Source of the DNA: an uncultured Spirochaetaceae bacterium
GTDB taxonomy: Bacteria; Spirochaetota; Spirochaetia; Sphaerochaetales; Sphaerochaetaceae
NCBI GenBank assembly: GCA_944392965.1
Contig: CALXYM010000008.1
Span: 1-64,000 of the forward strand
DNA length: 64,000 nt
Direction of reading: 5' to 3'
The notes under the pieces were generated by a model, which saw nothing but the letters and a program-made list of their open reading frames with translations, searched no databases and was not told the origin of the DNA. Positions 23,883-31,212 of this stretch are shown here, piece by piece. Each line of letters starts with the position of its first letter. The stretch's first letter is position 1. The position numbers were made by a program, and so were the translations under genes.

Positions 23883-25763
23883 TTATTTAGAAAGAAGTTC
23901 TGAAATGTCTCTTGCAAAGGCTGCAGGATTCTCAGGCATTATCCCTTCCTGCAGCATCGCAGAAGAGAGAACGATGGAAGAGAGCTTCTTCACAAACTCA
24001 TCATCCTGACTGTCCTCTATCTTCTTGATAAGTGGAGAGTCCACGTTGATTTCAAGTATCGGCTTGATATCCCCGACATCAGGCCCTCCCATCTGTTTCA
24101 TGATCCTCTGCATCTGAGCACTCGGATCGTTGTCATCATTTACAACGACAGCTGGGATATCAACGAGACGGGTTGAGATCCGGACATCCTTCACCTCCTC
24201 TCCAAGGGCGGCCTTGATCTTCTCAGCAAGGCTCTTCTTAGCCTCCTTCTTCTCATCCTCCCCTTCTTCTTTCAGGTCATCCATGGCACCTGCCTTATTG
24301 ATGGCCTTGAGAGGTATCTTCTCATACTCGTAAACACTGCTGATCACGATCTCATCGATGTCATCGTCCATGATGAGAACCTCATAGCCTTTCTTCTTAT
24401 AAGCATCAAGAAGCGGGGAAGATTTGAGCGTCTCCTCCTTTCCGCCTGTAAGATAATAGATTGCCTTCTGATCTGAGGGCATGTGCTCCTTATAGCTTCT
24501 GAGACTTACATAGCCATCCCTTGAAGATGAATGATAGCGTACAAGCTCCAAAAGGGCATCCCTGTTCGCATAATCGCTGTAGAGCCCTTCTTTAAGAGGT
24601 CTGTTGTATTCTTTTATGAACTTCTCATAAAGCTCAGGATTGTTCTCACTTATCTTCTTGAACTCAGAAAGGAGCTTTTTGACGGAGCTGTTTCTGATGG
24701 ATGCCATCACCCTGTTCTCCTGTAAAATCTCACGGGAGACGTTGAGAGGCAGATCCTCACTGTCAATAATACCGCGGACGAATCTCAAATACGTCGGGAG
24801 AAGAGTTTTATCATCATCGGTGATATACACTCTCTTGACGTAGAGCTTCACCCCCGGACGGTAATCGGCATAGTTCATATCGAACGGCGCTTTCTGAGGA
24901 ATGAAGAAGAGCGTCACATACTCCGTCGTTCCTTCGGCCTTCGTATGGATGTAAAAAAGAGGATCCTCCGTATCATAATAATTGTTCTTATAAAACTCCT
25001 TGTACTCCTCTTCCTTTATCTCACTCTTTGCCCTTCTCCAGAGCGCGGAACAGGTGTTTATCTGCTCGATGACATGTTCCGTCGTCTTTTCAGGCTCTCC
25101 CTTTTCATCCTTCTTCTCATAATTGTAATTCACCTTGTCATACTCAAGATAGATAGGATATGCGATATGATCCGAATATTTCTTTACAAGGCTTTCAATC
25201 TCATATCGATTGGCATAGGTATAACCATCCTCCGTCAGATAAAGGATTATCGTGGTTCCCTGTCCATCTCTCTCTGCTTCGGTTATCTCATAACTGCTCT
25301 TTCCGTCACTTGTCCACTTATAGGCCTTCTCCTCCCCTGCTTTTCTGGAAATGACCTCAATCTTGTCCGCGACCATGAATGCAGAATAGAATCCGACACC
25401 GAACTGTCCTATAAGGTTGCTGTCCTTCTTCTGATCCTCGGTAAGGGAGGCAAGGAACTTCTTAGTACCACTGGATGCGATGGTTCCAAGGTTATTATTT
25501 AAATCCTCCTCATTCATTCCGATACCGTTATCCTTGATTGTCAGTGTCCTCTTTCCTTCCTCGGTAAACGAGATGTCGATCCTTGGGTCAAAAGAGAAGC
25601 CCTTCAAGTCTCCATCCACAAGACTCAGGTATTTAAGTTTATCTATAGCATCTGATGCATTCGAGATAAGCTCACGTAAAAATATCTCCCTGTTCGAATA
25701 AAGGGAGTGGATAATAAGCTGAAGCAGATCAGTGACTTCAGTTTTAAATTTCTTTGTTGCCAT
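23883..25763 (-). CDS. htpG: Chaperone HtpG (bacterial Hsp90)
   Basis: The 626-residue protein has the GHKL ATPase N domain (FKTEVTDLLQLIIHSLYSNREIFLRELISNASDAIDKLKYL; DNGIGMNEEDL; GTIASSGTKKFL; GQFGVGFYSAFMVADK), the middle client domain with the family signature NVSREILQENRVM, and the C-terminal dimerisation domain. The length is normal for bacterial HtpG. A Shine-Dalgarno GAGGTGA precedes the ATG. It is a cytoplasmic stress chaperone; no heat-shock operator (CIRCE) was seen upstream. Confidence 0.97.
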   Translation of the reverse strand: MATKKFKTEVTDLLQLIIHSLYSNREIFLRELISNASDAIDKLKYLSLVDGDLKGFSFDPRIDISFTEEGKRTLTIKDNGIGMNEEDLNNNLGTIASSGTKKFLASLTEDQKKDSNLIGQFGVGFYSAFMVADKIEVISRKAGEEKAYKWTSDGKSSYEITEAERDGQGTTIILYLTEDGYTYANRYEIESLVKKYSDHIAYPIYLEYDKVNYNYEKKDEKGEPEKTTEHVIEQINTCSALWRRAKSEIKEEEYKEFYKNNYYDTEDPLFYIHTKAEGTTEYVTLFFIPQKAPFDMNYADYRPGVKLYVKRVYITDDDKTLLPTYLRFVRGIIDSEDLPLNVSREILQENRVMASIRNSSVKKLLSEFKKISENNPELYEKFIKEYNRPLKEGLYSDYANRDALLELVRYHSSSRDGYVSLRSYKEHMPSDQKAIYYLTGGKEETLKSSPLLDAYKKKGYEVLIMDDDIDEIVISSVYEYEKIPLKAINKAGAMDDLKEEGEDEKKEAKKSLAEKIKAALGEEVKDVRISTRLVDIPAVVVNDDNDPSAQMQRIMKQMGGPDVGDIKPILEINVDSPLIKKIEDSQDDEFVKKLSSIVLSSAMLQEGIMPENPAAFARDISELLSK

Positions 25764-25845
25764 TTGAATATCACCTCAGAAAATAAAATTATTCACAAAA
25801 AGATGAAACGGCAATACATTTGTGGAAAAAGAGGTTTTCATCTGC

Positions 25846-25851
25846 TATTCT
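25846..25851 (+). promoter_or_regulatory. TATTCT box of leaderless ROK regulator
   Basis: TATTCT, six bases (TTTTAT), then ATG 25858. Confidence 0.4.
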
Positions 25852-25857
25852 TTTTAT

Positions 25858-26910
25858 ATGGATTTTTCAAGACCTGATAACGCACGTCTAATCAACCGCC
25901 TGAAAACCCTGTCAGCGATAAGGGAGAAGGAGAACATGACAAGAGCCGAGCTCTCAAGAGAACTCTTGATAAACAAGGTCTCCATCTCAGAAATCGTTGA
26001 TGCCCTCATAAAGGAGGGGCTTGTAAAGGAAAGCGGAAAACTCGCAATCGACTCAGGCCGACCTGCGACGCTGTTAGATATCGATGTGAGAGCGGGTAAA
26101 GTGATCGGACTTGCGATCAGAGAAAAAGGCTGCCTGATAGCCGCAAGCGACCTGAAAGGGAAAATCCTCCGTCTTGAGCGTTTTCCAAGGGGAAGAGATG
26201 AAGAGGAATTAAAAGAAAACCTCCATGCATCACTTGAAAGGATACTGAGAAACGAGAGCGTCAGCATATATGGTGCGGTTATCGTTACTGAGGGAAAAGA
26301 GGATCTGAAAAGCATCCTCCCTTTCCCAAGCATCACGCTCCCTCCGATAGAAGCACAGGTAATAGCAGAAAGAAGAAGATGTGATGATGAGCTTGAGAAG
26401 ATGCTCTTCATAATGGCTGGAGAACATATAAGTGCGTACTATGAAGGATTACGCCTTGATGAGTTCGGCCATATCAGGATAGCTCATGGAGAGCCCTGTT
26501 ACTGCGGAAAGAACGGATGTTTAGAGACATTCTTCAGTGGAAAAGCATTTAAAGCGGAGGCAGAGAAAAGATACGGGAAGCCCATGGGAACAAGAGAGAT
26601 CCTCATCCATAGCGAGATAATAGAGGAAAGGCTAAGGCCACTTGCCGTCTCAATAGCCCTGGCAACGGAAACTCTTGGAGCAGAGAGCACCATGCTTATA
26701 GGAGAATACTCCGAACTCAGGGATGAAGATTACGCCGCATTAAACAGCATGGTACTTTCCCTTCTTCCCGGATGGAAAAAAAATTACACGGTATTCAAAA
26801 GCATAGCAGGAGAATCAGGAATGATAGAAGGAGCCTGCCATGCGGCACTTGATCACTTCTTCTACAAAAGGGAACTGCTTGAGAAACTGAAGGAAATAGA
26901 GAAGCTTTAG
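25858..26910 (+). CDS. ROK-family (NagC/XylR-type) transcriptional regulator
   Basis: The 350-residue protein has an N-terminal winged helix (DNARLINRLKTLSAIREKENMTRAELSRELLINKVSISEIVDALIKEGLVKE, about 5-58) and a ROK domain. The ROK zinc site is intact: FGHIRIAHGEPCYCGKNGCLETFFSG (about 205-230). The glucokinase-like ATP motif is degenerate, as expected for a regulator rather than a kinase. It probably represses sugar or amino-sugar genes; no obvious target operon adjoins it. The frame is open to 25822, but ATG 25858 fits the family and the TATTCT box. It overlaps the convergent lipoprotein gene by four bases. Confidence 0.87.
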   Translation: MDFSRPDNARLINRLKTLSAIREKENMTRAELSRELLINKVSISEIVDALIKEGLVKESGKLAIDSGRPATLLDIDVRAGKVIGLAIREKGCLIAASDLKGKILRLERFPRGRDEEELKENLHASLERILRNESVSIYGAVIVTEGKEDLKSILPFPSITLPPIEAQVIAERRRCDDELEKMLFIMAGEHISAYYEGLRLDEFGHIRIAHGEPCYCGKNGCLETFFSGKAFKAEAEKRYGKPMGTREILIHSEIIEERLRPLAVSIALATETLGAESTMLIGEYSELRDEDYAALNSMVLSLLPGWKKNYTVFKSIAGESGMIEGACHAALDHFFYKRELLEKLKEIEKL

Positions 26911-27647
26911 ATCCTGTTATCTTTCGAACGGAATACAACAAGGCAGATGAGCAGTACAAGATAGATAAGAAGAAGATTGTCCCAGCCGAGGATTACCACG
27001 CTGACAAGCATCGGTATAGAGACGAAAAGCAATGTCAGAATCACCGCAACGGGTATGGGAAGCGGACGCTGGAACTTATTTCTTATCACGCTTGAAAGAG
27101 TGAAGATGAATACCACCACGATAAGCTCCACCATCACAAAAAGAATCTCATCGCTTATCTCACTGTCAAGAACAGAACGCTGAGAAAAGGAGTCAGAGGT
27201 CTCCTCCTGAGATGGGATAACGACCGGCACATCCTCTTCAACAGCAGGAGGAACATCCTCGGAAGGAATGGTCACGCCCTCCTCTGTTTCCGTACCAGAA
27301 GGCTCCGTAATCATCTCGCTTATCTCCTCAACGATATTCACCGGGCGTGAAATGTCTTCCACGACCTCAGGCTCTATCTTCTCTTCCACGTCCACGGGAT
27401 TAACGGCATCGGAAACGGGCATATCCTCCGTGACAGCATCTTCCACCACTGAAAGAGGAGTCTCTTCAACACCGATAGGCTCCTCCTCTACAAGAGGAGG
27501 ATTATAAACTTCAACCGTCTCTACAATCCTATACTCATTCCCCGTATCCTCCTCGAGGATGACATCCTCCGGCGGAACAATCTCTTCCGTCGTAGAACAT
27601 GAGATGAATATGAGAATTAAAAATAAAACGGTTAAAAACTTTTTCAT
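26907..27647 (-). CDS. Acidic lipoprotein with C-terminal membrane helices
   Basis: The 246-residue protein begins with the lipoprotein signal MKKFLTVLFLILIFISCSTTEE (spirochaete-style lipobox, Cys17). A long extracytoplasmic stretch (about 18-165) of Glu, Val, Pro and Asp follows, with loosely repeated E-P/V-E-E units and low complexity. Then come three hydrophobic segments (about 170-240). A lipid anchor followed by membrane helices is an unusual order. No family recognised. No Shine-Dalgarno site is seen; TAAAAG lies about seven bases before the ATG. Confidence 0.7.
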   Translation of the reverse strand: MKKFLTVLFLILIFISCSTTEEIVPPEDVILEEDTGNEYRIVETVEVYNPPLVEEEPIGVEETPLSVVEDAVTEDMPVSDAVNPVDVEEKIEPEVVEDISRPVNIVEEISEMITEPSGTETEEGVTIPSEDVPPAVEEDVPVVIPSQEETSDSFSQRSVLDSEISDEILFVMVELIVVVFIFTLSSVIRNKFQRPLPIPVAVILTLLFVSIPMLVSVVILGWDNLLLIYLVLLICLVVFRSKDNRI

Positions 27648-27704
27648 TATCAGACTTTTAACAGAAAAAAACCTTTTTGGTTACACATAAAATGAAAAAT
27701 ACAT

Positions 27705-27800
27705 AAAAAAACCGCTGATCTCCAGCGGCAACCTCCTTGTCCCGAAAAGAAACGGGGTGTCCGAGGTCACATGCCAGAACAATCAGTGCAACCCCTGAAC
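27705..27800 (-). ncRNA. Small RNA C, sigma-70-driven, complementary to RNAs A and B
   Basis: On the minus strand TTGCAT (27835-27830), 17 bases and GATAAT (27812-27807) make a promoter. Transcription near 27800 would give about 96 nt, ending in CCGCTG-GAGAT-CAGCGG followed by seven T (27711-27705). The RNA can fold as GGC and GACCTC pairing with GAGGTT and GCC around an inner CCCG/CGGG hairpin. Its 3' side carries ACAAGGAGGTTG (complement of 27729-27740), the perfect complement of ten bases in RNA A (CAACCTCCTT) and ten in RNA B (ACCTCCTTGT). It also has several GGA motifs, so a CsrA-binding role is an alternative. It lacks the conserved SRP loop, so it is not 4.5S RNA. Confidence 0.6.
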
Positions 27801-27840
27801 ACTAGAATTATCGCACGAAAGAGAATGTAATGCAAATTTT

Positions 27841-28112
27841 TTTTACAAGAAATTCACATTATTTTCAGAAAAATAAATGCAATCTTATGAAATAGACAAC
27901 TTTTTTACTCTCTCTAGGTCAGTATGAACAATTATTAGAACCTCTAGCACTGATGACAACATATCTTTTTTCAAATCAAAAAGAGGAAAAGGAGGAATAA
28001 TAAGACATGAGGAAAGGGAAAAATCCTTGAAACAGACATATTTTTATCTCCGTAAAGTACGTATTAGCCTTATTTCCTCCTCTTTTTATTGCAATAAGAG
28101 AGAATCTTTAAC
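27841..28112. other. Gene-free stretch with a long inverted repeat
   Basis: No credible gene. AAAAAGAGG at 27978-27986 pairs with CCTCTTTTT at 28079-28087, and the neighbouring AGGAATAATAAG (27993-28004) pairs imperfectly with CTTATTTCCT (28069-28078). The intervening 65 bases are unstructured by eye. A GGAGG is followed by a seven-codon frame (ATG 28006), which is too short to claim. The structure could be an untranslated RNA or the remains of a small mobile repeat. Confidence 0.35.
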
Positions 28113-28118
28113 TAAAAT
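28113..28118 (+). promoter_or_regulatory. TAAAAT box of leaderless esterase gene
   Basis: TAAAAT, six bases (TGACAT), then ATG 28125. The 3' side of the AT-rich inverted repeat ends 25 bases upstream. Confidence 0.45.
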
Positions 28119-28124
28119 TGACAT

Positions 28125-29171
28125 ATGACAGAATATAAACTTTCCAGAAGGATGAGGAAGATTGTCGAAGTGACAAACGACATCTATATCCGTTCAGAGG
28201 ACCGTCCTTCGGAAGAAATGATAGATCAGGTAAATAACATGAGCCTAAATAAGAGATTGTTGAAAATTCTCCCAAAAGGTTCAAAGAATATATTAACAAG
28301 CTCATATATCATCCCCGTCTCATCAGGGGTCATTACAGGATATTATTTCTCGAATCCCCATCTTACTGCGATGGGACTCTCTCCTCTCATCATCTACTAT
28401 CATGGAGGAGGATGGACATTTGGGAACATGGAGTTCTATGAGGTGTTCCTCTCTCATCTGGCAGAGGTGACTGGAGCGTGCATACTGAGTATCGATTACA
28501 GACTCTCTCCGAAATTCAAATTCCCCACTCCTGTGGAAGACTGCTATGATGCACTCCTATGGGCGGCAGAAGGAGCGAAATACTGGAAGATAGACCCGGA
28601 CAGGATCTTCGTCGCAGGAGACAGCGCAGGGGGAAACCTTGCAGCAGTAGTATCGATTCTGGCAAGAGACAGGAAGGGGCCGAGCCTTGCAGGTCAGATC
28701 CTGCTCTATCCTATAACAGATGGAAGACTAAGAACGCTCTCCCTCGAGGAACATGCCGATACCCCGATGCTCAATTTAAAGAGACTGAGTTTTTATATCG
28801 ACACATACGCAAGAGAGCCAAAGGACATACTCTCTCCTGCGTTCAGCCCTCTTCTGGCTCCTGATAAGACCCGTCTCCCACCAGCCCTGATATTGACAGC
28901 CGAATACGATCCCTTGATGGATGATGGATGTCTCTATGCGATGGAACTAGAGAAAGCAGAGACGCCGGTGAAGGCATTCACAGCTCCCGGTGCGTTCCAC
29001 GGATTCATGATGTACCGTTATGCTTCAGGCCGTCTTGAAGGGGAATGCGCTATAAGGCAATTCGTATCAGGAAGGAATCTTAAGAATGTCCAATTCATCT
29101 CAGAATGCGTTCTTAAAAGAGAGGCCAAGACACATCACTCCATACTCGAGGAGAAGGATGAGAAAGACTGA
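28125..29171 (+). CDS. Alpha/beta hydrolase, HSL-type esterase
   Basis: The 348-residue hormone-sensitive-lipase-family esterase has the oxyanion motif YYHGGGWTFGN (about 88), the nucleophile elbow VAGDSAGGNLAA (Ser about 164), a catalytic Asp in TAEYDPLMDDG (about 260) and His in PGAFHGFMMY (about 290). No signal peptide, so it is cytoplasmic. It acts on short acyl esters by family. The C-terminal tail (about 315-348) is charged and extends beyond the fold. There is no Shine-Dalgarno site. Confidence 0.87.
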   Translation: MTEYKLSRRMRKIVEVTNDIYIRSEDRPSEEMIDQVNNMSLNKRLLKILPKGSKNILTSSYIIPVSSGVITGYYFSNPHLTAMGLSPLIIYYHGGGWTFGNMEFYEVFLSHLAEVTGACILSIDYRLSPKFKFPTPVEDCYDALLWAAEGAKYWKIDPDRIFVAGDSAGGNLAAVVSILARDRKGPSLAGQILLYPITDGRLRTLSLEEHADTPMLNLKRLSFYIDTYAREPKDILSPAFSPLLAPDKTRLPPALILTAEYDPLMDDGCLYAMELEKAETPVKAFTAPGAFHGFMMYRYASGRLEGECAIRQFVSGRNLKNVQFISECVLKREAKTHHSILEEKDEKD

Positions 29172-29174
29172 GGA

Positions 29175-29573
29175 TCAAGAAAGTACGCATTGCCTCTTGA
29201 TTTCGCTAACGACAAGATCGTCCGCAGGCAAGAAACAGAGAGAATCAAGCTCATCCAGAGTCATCCAGCGGGCTTCCTCATGTTCGGTGAGAGTCACTTC
29301 TCCATCTGTTACACAACAGACGTAGCATCTCATCATAAGGTGGAATTTAGGATAATCGTACTCGACATCAGAGAGATGGCGAACTACCGTTATGGAAAGA
29401 TGCAGTTCCTCTTCCAGCTCCCGTGATACCGCCTCTTCCCCGCTCTCTCCTTCTTCTATCTTTCCTCCGGGAAACTCCCAAAGATGAACAAAATCCCCGC
29501 TACCTTTTCTGGTAACGAGGACCCTATTATCTCTTACTATTACTGCAGCAGCTACATCAATTCGTCTCATCAC
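29175..29573 (-). CDS. NUDIX hydrolase, MutT-like
   Basis: The 132-residue protein has a perfect Nudix box GGKIEEGESGEEAVSRELEEEL (about 36-57) preceded by WEFPG, and a C-terminal EEARWMTLDELDSL. The size and layout match MutT/CTP pyrophosphohydrolases that sanitise oxidised nucleotides. The start ATG overlaps the stop of the upstream ABC transporter binding-protein gene (ATGA), so it is the last gene of that operon, which is an unusual partner. Confidence 0.88.
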   Translation of the reverse strand: MMRRIDVAAAVIVRDNRVLVTRKGSGDFVHLWEFPGGKIEEGESGEEAVSRELEEELHLSITVVRHLSDVEYDYPKFHLMMRCYVCCVTDGEVTLTEHEEARWMTLDELDSLCFLPADDLVVSEIKRQCVLS

Positions 29574-30364
29574 TCTGTAACATCCGAGCCGAAATACTTC
29601 ATCGATATCTCTCTCAGTTCCCCGCTCTCCCTGAGCTGAGCGATCGCGTTGTTCACAGCTTCAAGGAATTCAGGTTCTCCTTTTCTCACAGGAATGGAGA
29701 CATGAGAGGGATTATCAGTCTCGGCAACAATCTTTAGAGGAGCATCGGGGTGGACTCTCATATAATCATAGAAGGAGACATCTGCATTCAATGTAGCATC
29801 CACCCTTCCCTGCTCCACAAGCAGGATTGTATCGGCAAGAGAATCGACACCTACTGCATTCGCCCCATAGCTCTCAGCAAGAAGGGAATAAGTAGAGGCA
29901 AGCGTGTTCGCCGTCGTCTTTCCATCAAGATCCTCAAAACTGCCGATCTCATTATTATCATCCTTGACTATGATGACAGTGTTGATATACGCATACGGAT
30001 CTGAGAAATCATAGGCCTCTCGCCGCTCATCGGTAACCTCGACGCCGTTTGCAACGATGTCATAACGTCCAGAATTGAGACCTGCGAAAAGGCCATCCCA
30101 CTCGCTCTCGTAAAACACAGGAGTGAGTCCCATTATCTCAGCGATTCTCGTTGCGACCTCCACATCGAAACCGACAAGAGCATCACTCTCATCATGGTAT
30201 GTCCATGGCGCCCAGGTCCCTTCTGTCCCGATATAGAGGCTTCCTCTCTCTGTCACCGTAGATAGAAGATTATCACCTGCATCGCCCTCATCATTCTTTG
30301 TACATGATGAGAATGCCAATAAAACGATTATCGCAATTAAAGCTGTTCTTATTATTTTTTTCAT
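29570..30364 (-). CDS. Amino-acid ABC transporter substrate-binding lipoprotein
   Basis: The 264-residue family 3 (polar amino acid) binding protein starts with a lipoprotein signal MKKIIRTALIAIIVLLAFSSC. Motifs are LYIGTEGTWAPWTYHDESDALVGFDVEVATRIAEIMGL, the ligand loop VANGVEVTDERREAYDFSDPY and a C-terminal NNAIAQLRESGELREISMKYFG. Cystine or another polar amino acid is likely. It has a Shine-Dalgarno GAGGAG, lies nine bases after the permease gene and is followed by the NUDIX gene. Confidence 0.9.
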   Translation of the reverse strand: MKKIIRTALIAIIVLLAFSSCTKNDEGDAGDNLLSTVTERGSLYIGTEGTWAPWTYHDESDALVGFDVEVATRIAEIMGLTPVFYESEWDGLFAGLNSGRYDIVANGVEVTDERREAYDFSDPYAYINTVIIVKDDNNEIGSFEDLDGKTTANTLASTYSLLAESYGANAVGVDSLADTILLVEQGRVDATLNADVSFYDYMRVHPDAPLKIVAETDNPSHVSIPVRKGEPEFLEAVNNAIAQLRESGELREISMKYFGSDVTE

Positions 30365-30373
30365 TTATACTCC

Positions 30374-31048
30374 TCAGGCTTTGTCATAGCCGTATTTATT
30401 CAGTTTCTTCTCCCCATAGCTCTGGATCTTCGTCAAGACAGTGCAGAATATCAGGTAGATGAATGCGACCTCAAGATATAAGAGAAGAGGCTCATATGTA
30501 CGAGCAACAATTCTCTGAGTCGCCATGAACATCTCCAGAACCGTGATATTTGCAGCAAGGCTCGTATCCTTCACCATTCCTATCAGAGAATTGGAAAGAG
30601 AGGGGAATGCGATTCTCAATGCCTCTGGATATATGATGTACCTCATCACCTGGAAGAAATTCAGTCCTAATGAAAGACCTGCCTCCCTCTGCCCATTTGG
30701 AATGGCTTCCAAAGCTGCCCTTATCGTCTCCGAGGCGTATGCACCCTCATTGAAGGAGAAAACGATGATTGCAGCTAAAAACGGTTCCAACGTGACACCG
30801 ACGCTTGGAAGCCCATAGAAAACCACATAAAGCTGTACAAGAACAGGTGTGCCCCTGACTATCCATATATAAAAGCGTACGATATCCTTAAGAATCCTTA
30901 TCCTCGCATACTGTATCGTCGCCGTGATTATCGCGATTATGAGTGCGAAGAAGAAAGATATAACCGTCAAAGGTATCGTCATCGTCAGACCTGGGATCAG
31001 GATCTGAGGAAAGGATGAGACAAGTATATTTATTATTCTGCTATCCAA
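30374..31048 (-). CDS. Amino-acid ABC transporter permease
   Basis: The 224-residue HisM/GlnP-type permease has about five membrane helices. It shows the N-terminal LIPGLTMTIPLTVISFFFALIIAI, the family motif IVRGTPVLVQLYVVFYGLP and the EAA loop EAIPNGQREAGLSLGLNFFQVMRYIIYPEALRIAFPSLSN that contacts the ATPase. The start is a TTG codon with CGGAGAG just upstream; no ATG is available. A matching ATP-binding gene is absent from this operon and from the window. Confidence 0.9.
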   Translation of the reverse strand: MDSRIINILVSSFPQILIPGLTMTIPLTVISFFFALIIAIITATIQYARIRILKDIVRFYIWIVRGTPVLVQLYVVFYGLPSVGVTLEPFLAAIIVFSFNEGAYASETIRAALEAIPNGQREAGLSLGLNFFQVMRYIIYPEALRIAFPSLSNSLIGMVKDTSLAANITVLEMFMATQRIVARTYEPLLLYLEVAFIYLIFCTVLTKIQSYGEKKLNKYGYDKA

Positions 31049-31168
31049 TGTTTCTCTCCGAGTTTTGATATTATATGGATTTTCCCTATGTTTCTCAAAT
31101 ACTTATTTATTATACCGACAGATAGAAAATAAGAATATCTGGGAAAGAGTCAATAGGGAAAAAGAAAA

Positions 31169-31190
31169 GCACCCGGTTAAAAACGGGTGC
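31169..31190 (-). terminator. Terminator of the secreted-protein gene
   Basis: GCACCCG and CGGGTGC (7 bp, 8-base loop) followed on the minus strand by TTTTCTTTTT. Confidence 0.75.
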
Positions 31191-31212
31191 AAGCAAACAA
31201 AACTCTATTTAA

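Noticed and set aside
27705-27800. Minus-strand RNA as the 4.5S signal recognition particle RNA
   Set aside because: Length and hairpin form are similar, but the conserved apical loop (GGAA tetraloop with GGTC and AGCAG internal loops) is absent.
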